A DNA stretch of 64,000 nt from contig CAJUIL010000003.1 of assembly GCA_910586225.1 (NCBI GenBank), forward strand, positions 62,001 through 126,000, given 5' to 3'. This document shows, one piece after another, positions 15,828 through 24,093 of the stretch. This stretch comes from an uncultured Eubacterium sp. (GTDB taxonomy: Bacteria > Bacillota > Clostridia > Lachnospirales > Lachnospiraceae). The stretch's first letter is position 1; every line of letters starts with the position of its first letter. Below the pieces are notes generated by a model, which was not told where the DNA came from, made no database searches, and saw only the letters and a list, made by a program, of their open reading frames with translations. The position numbers were made by a program, and so were the translations under genes.

Positions 15828-17060
15828 TTATTTCCGCCATAGCACTTGAAACCCAATATGGTCTGTATCTTTTTTATAAGCGCTAATTTCTCCCTTATGC
15901 TGCGTTACGATTGCTTTGGCTATAGACAGCCCAACTCCGAATCCGCCGGTAAAGGTCCTTGCTTTATCCGCACGGTAAAATCGGTCAAACAGCCTATCAA
16001 TCTCCGTCCCACCTGCATCTGCATATGTGTTCTCCACATAAAGCGCTGGATGTTTCTTCTTTTCCAGCCTGATTCTGATACTTCCCCCATCATCGCAATA
16101 TTTGACCGCATTATCAAGAAGAATAGAAACCACTCTGCGAACCGCTGTCTCATCGCCCACATAATCTACCTTTGGATCAATCTGCGCTTCCATAGATTTT
16201 CCACGATCCTGCGCTAGCATCTGAAATTCTGAAACAACGCCCGTGATCATATCACTCAAAGAGAAATTCTGCATTTCCAGATTCGTCTTATCCTCATCCA
16301 TCCTCGCCAGTACAACCAGTTGATTCACCAATGCACTCATGCGCTCCCCTTCGCTGCGAATATCTGATAACCACTCATTTTCTCCTATTTCTGCCTCCAG
16401 TATATCCAGATTTGCCATTACCAGAGTCAGCGGTGTCTTTAATTCGTGGTTTGCATCCGTAATAAACTGTTTCTGCTTTTCATAACTCTCTGCCACCGGC
16501 CGGACTGCACGCTTTGAAAAAAATATTACGATGATCCAGATAGCAAACGCGCTGATGATGAGCACCACACCAGCCGCTAAAAGCATCCGGTTTGACATAA
16601 ACCGGTTCATACTGCCATCCACATAAACAATCGTCGTTCCGCGCTCTGTCTGATACTTTTTGTAACGGTAATCCCCCATCCAGCCACGTTCCCTGCCGCT
16701 TTCACAGGTTTTTTCCGCATATTCCTGCGCTTTTTCTTTTGTAACTGCAGAAACCGAACTGACATCCACATCTGCCACCTGACCGCTTTCATCAAGGCGC
16801 ACAGTAAAAAAACGGGTACTAAACGGCGTCTCTATTGTCATAAAGTCCGGTACGCCCACCGGTATTCTCGGATTCCCTCTATTGTCCCTCCATTCCGGAA
16901 ATTTTCCGTCATTATCCGATATCCGATCTGTCAATGCATCCATTGTTTCGTCAAGCTGTCTGATACTAAAGCTATAGATCAGAAAAAAGATTAGCGTAAA
17001 TACAAGAATCACAGAGCCACCGCATATGCGTATGACTTTCTTTTGCAGATGATAAATCAT
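15828..17060 (-). CDS. Sensor histidine kinase of the Gld-type locus
   Basis: 410-residue membrane kinase. Membrane segments near residues 10-30 (GGSVILVFTLIFFLIYSFS) and 163-185 flank an extracytoplasmic sensor of about 130 residues. The phosphate-accepting H box is ANHELKTPLTLVMAN, the N box DNAVKYC, and the G boxes GGFGVGLSIAKA. It follows the regulator gene with a 5-base gap. Pairing with the adjacent regulator and control of the downstream ABC operon are inferred from position and shared DNA repeats. Confidence 0.9.
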   Translation of the reverse strand: MIYHLQKKVIRICGGSVILVFTLIFFLIYSFSIRQLDETMDALTDRISDNDGKFPEWRDNRGNPRIPVGVPDFMTIETPFSTRFFTVRLDESGQVADVDVSSVSAVTKEKAQEYAEKTCESGRERGWMGDYRYKKYQTERGTTIVYVDGSMNRFMSNRMLLAAGVVLIISAFAIWIIVIFFSKRAVRPVAESYEKQKQFITDANHELKTPLTLVMANLDILEAEIGENEWLSDIRSEGERMSALVNQLVVLARMDEDKTNLEMQNFSLSDMITGVVSEFQMLAQDRGKSMEAQIDPKVDYVGDETAVRRVVSILLDNAVKYCDDGGSIRIRLEKKKHPALYVENTYADAGGTEIDRLFDRFYRADKARTFTGGFGVGLSIAKAIVTQHKGEISAYKKDTDHIGFQVLWRK

Positions 17061-17065
17061 GGCGC

Positions 17066-17740
17066 TTACTCCAGAATATAGCCCGCGCCACGTACAAACC
17101 TTATGCTGACAGAGGCTTCAATTTTGTCCATCTTTTTTCGCAGGTTCGAGATATGCACCCATACAGAACTTGTATCAATCTCTGTATTCCACCCCCAGAT
17201 ATGTGTTAGGAACTGTTCTGCTGTGACAATCATTCCCGGCTTTTCCATCAACATTTCCAATATCTGGTACTCTTTTCCACTTAGCGCCTTTCGGTTTGTC
17301 TGACTCGATATTTCATAGGTAGACCGATTCAGCGTCAGTCCCCCAAACGTCAAAAGCTCCGGGGTATAATTTTCTTTTCGTCGGAGCATTGCCCGAACTC
17401 TGGCTAAAAGCTCCGCCGTTGAAAATGGCTTTGGCAGATAATCATCCGCTCCGGCATCCAGCCCGTCTACTCTCTGGGAAATCTCTGTTCTGGCCGTCAG
17501 GAACAGCGCCGGGGTTGTGATATTTGCCTTTCTGAGTGCTTTTAAAACTTCAATTCCATCCATTCCAGGCATCATAATATCTAAAACAAGCCCGTCATAT
17601 TCCCCTGTAAGAGCATATTCCAAAGCTTCTTTTCCGTCTGACACTCCGTCTGCACTGAACTTGTTCAAGGTAAAGATATGCAGTAAGGATTTCAATAATC
17701 TTGTATCATCCTCAGCAATTAATAGCTTCATCTGTCTCAC
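17066..17740 (-). CDS. OmpR-family response regulator
   Basis: 224 residues: receiver domain (acidic pocket EDD, phosphate acceptor Asp in LVLDIMMPGMDG, Lys in YLPKPFS) and a C-terminal winged helix (SGKEYQILEMLMEKPG, WVHISNLRKKMD, FVRGAGYILE). It starts the two-component operon; upstream are a TATAAT box and the CTTTAG direct repeat, so it probably activates itself and the Gld-type ABC operon. Confidence 0.93.
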   Translation of the reverse strand: MRQMKLLIAEDDTRLLKSLLHIFTLNKFSADGVSDGKEALEYALTGEYDGLVLDIMMPGMDGIEVLKALRKANITTPALFLTARTEISQRVDGLDAGADDYLPKPFSTAELLARVRAMLRRKENYTPELLTFGGLTLNRSTYEISSQTNRKALSGKEYQILEMLMEKPGMIVTAEQFLTHIWGWNTEIDTSSVWVHISNLRKKMDKIEASVSIRFVRGAGYILE

Positions 17741-17762
17741 TCCAATCCATTATGCTGTTTCT

Positions 17763-17795
17763 ATTATAACACTCTTTCCTAAAGCAGCGCTAAAG
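17763..17795 (-). promoter_or_regulatory. Promoter of the two-component operon with direct repeat
   Basis: CTAAAG on the plus strand at 17779-17784 and 17790-17795, again 11 bases apart, then (minus strand) exactly 10 bases to TATAAT (17768-17763). No -35 box is visible; the repeat takes its place, as expected for an activator of the OmpR class. Confidence 0.65.
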
Positions 17796-17966
17796 GATTT
17801 AAGTGATTCATCAAAATATCGAGGTCAACTTTGAAGCTGCTTATTCAAGCTGTTTTTAACCTGAATTCTTATGTTTCTGCATATCCGGAAACCGCAATCG
17901 GAGAATTTGGAAGTCTATTTCTTATAAGTGATTACCCTTGTTTTAGACAACTTTTTTCCGGCCAAG

Positions 17967-18230
17967 TTAATCATAATCAGAAAGTTTTATGCCCGTCTTC
18001 ATATTGCTGGCATGGATTACCATGCCACTGCCGTCATAAACTGCTGCATGGAAGAATTTATTTTCACCATCTGCCGAAGTATAAATAACGATATCTCCTG
18101 CTGACAGGCCCTCCAGCGGTACCTCTGTTCCGTCAGCCGCCAGCGCCTGAATATCTGCCGGCAGCTCTATTCCTACCAATATGTTCTGTTTTTCTGCTGA
18201 CGCTGCTCCAGACTCATTTGGGGAAATTTC
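17967..18230 (-). pseudogene. Remnant of an NlpC/P60 (C40) peptidase domain
   Basis: The frame reads EVPLEGLSAGDIVIYTS and then FFHAAVYDGSGMVIHASN followed by MKTGIKLSDYD. This matches the middle of an NlpC/P60 domain, with the catalytic His in the HAAVYDG block; the catalytic Cys region and the end are missing. Upstream the frame is cut by a stop. It lies just behind BlaR1-like sequence on the same strand and may be the tail of the same decayed protein. Confidence 0.6.
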
Positions 18231-18244
18231 CGCCCCGCTTTATC

Positions 18245-18642
18245 CTATATTTTCAGCCTGACTAGCGGTTTCGCCTTGTGCTTCCTGTGCGGATGCAGTG
18301 AAAGCTGCGATGCAGCTGCAGCATTCTGTACCCATTTCACCGCTTTCCCAAAATCTGCGCTTTCAGAAAATGCGTCTGGGTCAGCAGAATTTTTACCAGA
18401 AATGGCATCTGGGTTACCAGAGCGCTCACGGAATGCTGTACCGGAAAGGTCATCCGACCACTCAGGGCTGCTGATTCGCTGACCGGTATGAAAAACGGAA
18501 AAAGCAGCCGCACTATGGCACAGATCCATAAAAAAACGCTTTGGAATCTGATGAAAGAAAAATGCCTAAAGCAGATAATGACTACTATCAGAAAGGATCC
18601 ATTCAATCCCATCTGTAATATGCTTATGTTATTTATAACCAC
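18245..18642 (-). pseudogene. Remnant of a BlaR1-type M56 sensor, N-terminal part
   Basis: From about 18610 the frame encodes NGSFLIVVIICFRHFSFIRF and then WICAIVRLLFPFFIPV, the first two membrane segments of BlaR1/MecR1-like M56 proteins (usually GSFLILVIIL..RLLIPFSIP). After about 60 residues similarity is lost and continues only in fragments in another frame (KAVKWVQNAAA). The HExxH protease site is absent. Confidence 0.6.
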
Positions 18643-18643
18643 C

Positions 18644-18910
18644 TCATTTTAGTTCTTCTGCCAGCTTTTTCAGCCGTGCAATGTCTTCCGGTGTCAGTTC
18701 CTGATTCCCATGCAGCGACGCAAGCAGCAGGTCCTTCGAGCCGCCATACATTTTTTTCGAAAATCTTAGCAGCCGAAAAGGGATTGAGATGCTGGTGAAC
18801 CTGATCAACATCTCATACTGCGCTATGAAAATATTACCGTAATCATTTATAAAGTTGTAAAGTGGTGTAAAAATATATAAAATCGTCGATTTTTCTCTCC
18901 TGCACAGCAA
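18644..18910 (-). pseudogene. Remnant of a BlaI/MecI repressor, C-terminal part
   Basis: The end of this frame, KKMYGGSKDLLLASLHGNQ followed by ELTPEDIARLKKLAEEL, is a typical BlaI/MecI C-terminus (dimerisation helices), and ILYIFTPL near the start resembles the RxYxYTPL turn. The 30 residues between them do not fit and the DNA-binding domain is missing. It overlaps the BlaR1-like remnant by position and order (BlaI then BlaR1), as in an intact bla regulator operon. Confidence 0.6.
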
Positions 18911-18918
18911 AACGCCGC

Positions 18919-21492
18919 TTATTCAAACCTCCCAATCCCTTCCATGATCCGTTTTGTCCTCCACTCCTTCAAAAGCCGCAGAGAAAGCAGCATACAGACC
19001 GCCAGCGCCCCTGCTGCCGCAGACAAAAACGCCCCGTGATCAAATGAAAACCGATGCCCGAACGCCTCCATATCCGATACCGCATACAAATACTTTAAAG
19101 CCGGCTGCACGAGGACAAAGGCTGCAAATACCGCGGCTGTTCCTATCAATGTATTTTCAAACAGGATCATCTTTTGTACCATCGATATCCGAAGCCCGAC
19201 CGCCCGCAGCATACAGACCTCCTTTGTCCGTGTCTGCATCCGGTAACGCAGGCTGTTCGTCATCTGGATCAGGAAAAGTACAAGACTGACAGCCGCAATT
19301 CCGTAAATATATACCATCTGCTTACGATAGATCATTTCATTTTGGGCGATTTCCGCAATCAGGCTGCGCACGGATATTCCATCATACTGGCTCCCGATCC
19401 TTATCAGCTTTCTTTCTAAGGCCGTCTGCTGCGTCGTGCTCACGCCTGGTTCCCCGTCCAGATATAAATATTGGTACGCACTGTCTGGCGCTATGTTTTG
19501 CACGTACTGATCATCTGTGATCAAAAGCGGATAGACCGTCCTGTCGTTCACAAGCAGATACGAAAAGGACACGATAGCCGCAATCCTAAACGTACGATAT
19601 TCATACGCCGCGTCCTGATCCGCAAGGCTGTCGTACGCCTCGGAACCGGTCTGCAGATCCTTGCGGTATTTACAGGTGATCCGGTCCCCGGCATGATAAT
19701 CCATCAGCGGCGTTCCCTCCTGATACGCTCCCGGAAGCGCATGGTCCTTTGTATCGTCAGTACGCAGGACAGACAGGATGACCTCGTCGTCTGCAAGCCC
19801 CTCCGCCGAAAAACCACCCTCCACTACATAATCCTCCAGCTCCTTTAGCGCAGCCGTATTATATCCGCACAGCTTGGATTTGTAGATCTGGTTACTGCCG
19901 TCAAACCCAGCGTCACTATATCCATATACTTCCTCCAGCCTTTCGTTATACGCATCATAATATCCGCTATTCCTTGCAACGCCGGATTCATCTATGACCC
20001 GTACCGGAAGCAGCGTGGCCGTTTTCATATTTGTGATTTCTTTTATATTTAAGATTTCCTGCGCGCTTTTTCTGGAAACCCCCTCTCGGATACTGTCTGC
20101 CCGCAGCATCGTCATTGCGTACTGTCCGTTCAGATAGTTCATTTCTTTTGTATCTGCCCGGTAGGTCTGTGCGATTTTTGCCTGATACGCCAGTCCGGTA
20201 AACAGCATCATACCCATGCATACCGTAAGCATCACAAGGCCGCTCGTCCGCACATCCCGGAAAATATATTTACATCCCAGACGAAACAGCAGTCCTGTCT
20301 TGCTGCCTGCCTTTTCCAGTGAAAAGCAGCCTGCCGTATTATTTCTGCTGCTATCCTCGCCTGCGATCGCCTGCATGACCGTCCCCTGCGTAACCCGCCT
20401 TGCCGTCCACAAGCCCGCCGCTTGAATGCCCGCCGCCATAAGAACAATCCCTGCGGCAAGCTGGACAAACGGTATTTTTAAAGTAATCTGTACCGACTGG
20501 CCCAGCAAAATAATCTCCTTTTCCAGATCTCCCGATACGGCAAGAACCAGGCGCGCCGCCAAAATACCAGCGGCAATGCCAAACGGTACGCTCCAGCAGT
20601 AAATTTCAAAAAGCTCCATCAGAATCATATGATACAGCTGCCTTTTTTTCATGCCAAGTGCCCGCAAAATGCCGTACTGCTGCATCCTTGCAAATACCGC
20701 AATCCGATAAACACCGTAAAAAACAACCATCCCGATCACAACGATCAGGATCGCCATTTCCGCACTGGCCAGATAAAACCCAGATAGATTTTCCCTCGCC
20801 GGATTTTCATTGATCTGCGCCTGAGCGATGGAAAGCTCCTCCTGCAGCCTTTTCATTTTTTCCTGATAGCGCACACCGTCCGCAAGCTGCAAATATGCCA
20901 GATACGGCGTATCACCTGTCGGATCTGCATCCATCACCGTATATGCGTCGAGGATCCCAGCCTTTTTGTTCCGGTACATATCCGTTAATATGCCGGATAA
21001 AATAAATTGCTGTACACGCTCGGTTTCGGAATGCGTGAGCGTTATTTTTGCTCCAACGACAGGCTCAATGCCGAGGTTGAGAAGCGTCCACTTTTCAGCG
21101 GCAAGCTCCCCCTCCCGCTCTGGCAGGCTGCCTTCTAACAGCTTCGACGACATGGTAGCCGCGGTATGGTCGCATTTTGTAAAGAAAACCGTCTGGTTAT
21201 TTTTTTGATAGGCCGTATAATTCCCTTGCTGCACGCCTACCCAAGCGATCTGCGCATCGTTTTTCAGCTGCTCCACCTGCTGTTCGGACAAGGTATCGAT
21301 ATAACAATCCCCCGGCATATATTCCACCTTCGCCTGCAGGCCGGAAATTTCAAAATTCGTGCGCAGCAGCACAAGCATTACCGTCAGCAGAAGAAACGTC
21401 AGTGCAAAGCACAAAAACAGCGCCATTGTATGATTTTTACAATTTTTGATAAAGCTACGGTGCAGGCGCAGATCCTTCTTATTATCTGACAT
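18919..21492 (-). CDS. FtsX-type ABC permease of a BceAB-like exporter
   Basis: 857-residue permease with the MacB/FtsX layout: one N-terminal membrane segment (MALFLCFALTFLLLTVMLVLL), a large external domain, three segments around residues 240-370 (ARMQQYGILRALGMKKRQLY), a second external domain and three last segments with TRTKEVCMLRAVGLR. Two FtsX domains make it long. Such exporters remove or sense antimicrobial peptides and work with the adjacent two-component system; the actual peptide is unknown. Its ATG overlaps the ATPase gene by 11 bases. Confidence 0.9.
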   Translation of the reverse strand: MSDNKKDLRLHRSFIKNCKNHTMALFLCFALTFLLLTVMLVLLRTNFEISGLQAKVEYMPGDCYIDTLSEQQVEQLKNDAQIAWVGVQQGNYTAYQKNNQTVFFTKCDHTAATMSSKLLEGSLPEREGELAAEKWTLLNLGIEPVVGAKITLTHSETERVQQFILSGILTDMYRNKKAGILDAYTVMDADPTGDTPYLAYLQLADGVRYQEKMKRLQEELSIAQAQINENPARENLSGFYLASAEMAILIVVIGMVVFYGVYRIAVFARMQQYGILRALGMKKRQLYHMILMELFEIYCWSVPFGIAAGILAARLVLAVSGDLEKEIILLGQSVQITLKIPFVQLAAGIVLMAAGIQAAGLWTARRVTQGTVMQAIAGEDSSRNNTAGCFSLEKAGSKTGLLFRLGCKYIFRDVRTSGLVMLTVCMGMMLFTGLAYQAKIAQTYRADTKEMNYLNGQYAMTMLRADSIREGVSRKSAQEILNIKEITNMKTATLLPVRVIDESGVARNSGYYDAYNERLEEVYGYSDAGFDGSNQIYKSKLCGYNTAALKELEDYVVEGGFSAEGLADDEVILSVLRTDDTKDHALPGAYQEGTPLMDYHAGDRITCKYRKDLQTGSEAYDSLADQDAAYEYRTFRIAAIVSFSYLLVNDRTVYPLLITDDQYVQNIAPDSAYQYLYLDGEPGVSTTQQTALERKLIRIGSQYDGISVRSLIAEIAQNEMIYRKQMVYIYGIAAVSLVLFLIQMTNSLRYRMQTRTKEVCMLRAVGLRISMVQKMILFENTLIGTAAVFAAFVLVQPALKYLYAVSDMEAFGHRFSFDHGAFLSAAAGALAVCMLLSLRLLKEWRTKRIMEGIGRFE

Positions 21493-22204
21493 ACTGCGTC
21501 ACCTTCCCTTCCTGCAGGCTCCTGTCCGGCTGTGCATTGGCCCATGCAAGCTTCCCATCCTCGATCCGTAAGATCCGATCGGCAAGCTGGGCAATCTCTT
21601 CATTATGCGTGATCATCACTACCGTCTGTCCAAGTCTCATACTCATGATCTTTAACAGCCCAAGCACATCCTGGCTCGTGCGGGAATCAAGATTTCCAGT
21701 CGGCTCATCTGCCAGAACAAGCGCAGGCTTGACAGCAAGCGCCCGTGCAATCGCCACCCGCTGCTGCTGTCCGCCGGATAATTGCTGCGGCGTACTCGTT
21801 AGCTTCTCATAAATGCCGAGCATACGCACGATTTCCATCAAATACTCCTGATCGGGCCGGCTTCCATCCATTTTTAACGGCAGAATTATATTTTCCCACA
21901 CGTTCAGCATCGGTATCAAATTGTACTGCTGGAAAATAAAACCGATATTCCTTCTGCGAAACACTGTCAGCTCATCGTCTGTCAACGTCTGCAGTTCCCT
22001 GCCATCCACAATGATCTTGCCGTCTGTAGGAACGTCCAGCCCGCCAAGCATATTTAAAAACGTCGTTTTCCCACTTCCAGAAGTCCCTACGACCGCGACA
22101 AATTCTCCGCGCTCCACCGCAACCGTAACCCCATCAAGCGCGGTAACCGCGGTTTCCCCCTTGCCGTATACCTTCGTTAAATTTTTTGTTTCCAGAATGT
22201 TCAT
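21482..22204 (-). CDS. ABC transporter ATP-binding protein (BceA / LolD-like)
   Basis: 240-residue ATPase with Walker A GTSGSGKTT, signature LSGGQQQRVAIARAL, Walker B LVLADEPTGNLD and switch ITHNEE. I chose ATG 22204, preceded by AAAGGAGA; the frame is open to 22303 but that extension overlaps the kinase gene and is outside the domain. Partner of the FtsX permease. Confidence 0.92.
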   Translation of the reverse strand: MNILETKNLTKVYGKGETAVTALDGVTVAVERGEFVAVVGTSGSGKTTFLNMLGGLDVPTDGKIIVDGRELQTLTDDELTVFRRRNIGFIFQQYNLIPMLNVWENIILPLKMDGSRPDQEYLMEIVRMLGIYEKLTSTPQQLSGGQQQRVAIARALAVKPALVLADEPTGNLDSRTSQDVLGLLKIMSMRLGQTVVMITHNEEIAQLADRILRIEDGKLAWANAQPDRSLQEGKVTQYVR

Positions 22205-22286
22205 CCTAAGTCTCCTTTCTGTCAGCGCTGTCTCTGCTTTCCATAAGATCATAGCATAACATTCTCGCAAGCCTGTCTCTGAATGC

Positions 22287-23237
22287 TCACAGCTTTGAGA
22301 CATTTTCTGCAGCGTCTTTTTCCCATTTCAGAAAAAACAATGAAAAACAGCTGCCCTCACCCTCTCTGGAGGCCAGCTTGATATATCCGTTCTGCGCCTT
22401 CATAACCTCCCTCGCCAAATATAAACCGATGCCGACACCCGGTTCATTGCCCGCAGCCTTCGCACGGTAAAATCTCCGAAAAACCGCGGCCTGCTCCTGT
22501 GGTGTGATCCCCATTCCATTATCAGTAATGTCAACTGCCACAAGGGATGGATACGTCTGTACTGAAATCCGGACATTTCCACCTTCCTGCGTATATTTAA
22601 TAGCGTTATCCACAAGATTCGACACCGCCTCCACGGTCCACTTAAGATCAAATACCGCCTCTTCCTCTGTTGGATCAGCCGACAGCCGGATATCCTTTTG
22701 GCCCGCCTTTTCCTGAAATTGTATCAGGACTTTATTGAAAAGCGGCTGCAGCGGCTGTTTCCTTGGACTGACATGGATCATGCCTGTTTCCAGACGCGAA
22801 AGCTTGACAAGCGCCTCGATAAAAAAATCCAGTGCTCCGGCCTGCTCACGGATAGCCGAAAGCTCTTGCTCCAGCACAGACCGATCGTCCGGCTGCTCCA
22901 GCCATTCCTCCGCAAGCTGTGTATAGAGCATAAGATTTGATACCGCAAGCACAGCCTGATGGGAAATATCCGAAAGATACGTCTGCAGCTGCTCCTGCTC
23001 CTCCCGCAGCCGTTGCTCCGCAAGCTCCTGCCCGCAAAGAAACCGCCACATCCGGCTGCCGATCGCAGCCACCGGGGATTCGTCCAGCCTTCCCCCAAGC
23101 ACCCTGCCCGCAATGGCGTCGTCCAGCATCCCTTGTAGCTGCTCCTCCAGCCGCTTTTCCTTTCTCCAAAAATAAAACGCGGCGGCAATTCCGGCAAAAA
23201 ATAATACCGCCCCCACCACAAGAACCATCGGTGCCAT
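22287..23237 (-). CDS. Sensor histidine kinase with altered H box (BceS-like locus)
   Basis: 316 residues. A single N-terminal membrane helix (MVLVVGAVLFFAGIAAAFYFW) without a sensory domain, as in kinases that sense through an ABC exporter. The H box is LSDISHQAVLAVSNLMLY, where the usual HQTKTP is replaced by HQAVLA. The N box DNAIKYT and G box GVGIGLYLAREV are intact. It follows the regulator gene by 21 bases and precedes the ABC genes. Confidence 0.88.
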   Translation of the reverse strand: MAPMVLVVGAVLFFAGIAAAFYFWRKEKRLEEQLQGMLDDAIAGRVLGGRLDESPVAAIGSRMWRFLCGQELAEQRLREEQEQLQTYLSDISHQAVLAVSNLMLYTQLAEEWLEQPDDRSVLEQELSAIREQAGALDFFIEALVKLSRLETGMIHVSPRKQPLQPLFNKVLIQFQEKAGQKDIRLSADPTEEEAVFDLKWTVEAVSNLVDNAIKYTQEGGNVRISVQTYPSLVAVDITDNGMGITPQEQAAVFRRFYRAKAAGNEPGVGIGLYLAREVMKAQNGYIKLASREGEGSCFSLFFLKWEKDAAENVSKL

Positions 23238-23258
23238 CCTTCCCTCCTGCCTGTTGCT

Positions 23259-23921
23259 TTAAATACGCAGCCATGTATACCCGACTCCGTAAACGGTCTT
23301 TATATACTCCTGCGGGCTGCCGCCCAGCTTGCCGCGCAGGCGGTTTACCGCCACTGTCAGCGCGTGCTCGTCCACAAACTCTGTTTCTCCCTGCCATACC
23401 TCGTCGATCAGCCGCTCCCTTTGTACGGTTTTTCCGCTGTTTTCCACAAAAAGCCGAAGCAGCCGTTGTTCCGTTTTGCTCAGCTCCAGCAAAGTGTTGT
23501 CTTTATAAAACTCCATTTTCTGAAAATCAAACCGGAAATCCCCTGCGCAGTACTGCGGTCCGGGCGCCTTACCGCGCATCCAGACCGCAACTCTGGCTCG
23601 CAGGACCGCCAAGCTGAACGGCTTTGTAATATAGTCATTCGCTCCCAGCTCAAGTCCCGATACGATATCCATCTCCATTTTATTGACCGTCAAAAGCAGC
23701 ACCGGAACCGCATCCGTCCGCCGGATTTCCTGCAGCCAATCCATACCGTTGCCATCCGGCAGATTGACATCCAGCAAGATCAGGTCAAACGTATCGCTAT
23801 GATAGCATTCCCTGGCCTGCTGTATCGTATAAGCCTGGCTACACAGATATTCGCTCCGCAGCGCGAGCTTCATGCCGTCATTCAGCTTTTTGTCATCCTC
23901 CACGATCAGTATTTTACGCAT
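23259..23921 (-). CDS. OmpR-family response regulator (BceR-like locus)
   Basis: 220 residues: receiver with EDD, acceptor Asp in LILLDVNLPDGNG and Lys in YITKPFS; winged helix with LSKTEQRLLRLFVENSG and IKTVYGVGYTW. I chose ATG 23921, preceded by GGGAGG; an upstream ATG at 23969 adds residues outside the receiver fold. First gene of the regulator-kinase-ATPase-permease operon. Confidence 0.92.
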   Translation of the reverse strand: MRKILIVEDDKKLNDGMKLALRSEYLCSQAYTIQQARECYHSDTFDLILLDVNLPDGNGMDWLQEIRRTDAVPVLLLTVNKMEMDIVSGLELGANDYITKPFSLAVLRARVAVWMRGKAPGPQYCAGDFRFDFQKMEFYKDNTLLELSKTEQRLLRLFVENSGKTVQRERLIDEVWQGETEFVDEHALTVAVNRLRGKLGGSPQEYIKTVYGVGYTWLRI

Positions 23922-23941
23922 ATCCGCACCTCCCACCTTAC

Positions 23942-23969
23942 AGTATAGCTTTTCTCTATATTTTTTCAA
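23942..23969 (-). promoter_or_regulatory. Promoter of the BceRS-like operon
   Basis: Minus strand TTGAAA (23969-23964), 16-base spacer, TATACT (23947-23942), about 20 bases before the regulator start codon. The region up to 24030 holds nothing else recognisable. Confidence 0.5.
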
Positions 23970-24029
23970 TCTGCAAATTTCCTTCCGGTAAAATTGCCGT
24001 TTGTTTATGTGATACGCTAATCAGACGCA

Positions 24030-24072
24030 AAACTGCCCATGCTGTGCATGATCGATACACAGCATGGGCAGT
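24030..24072 (-). terminator. Terminator of the polyol operon
   Basis: 16-base perfect stem (24030-24045 with 24057-24072, loop 11), followed on the minus strand by TTTTGCG. It lies 20 bases after the kinase stop. Confidence 0.75.
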
Positions 24073-24093
24073 TCAAGCCTCCTGCTCAGCCTT

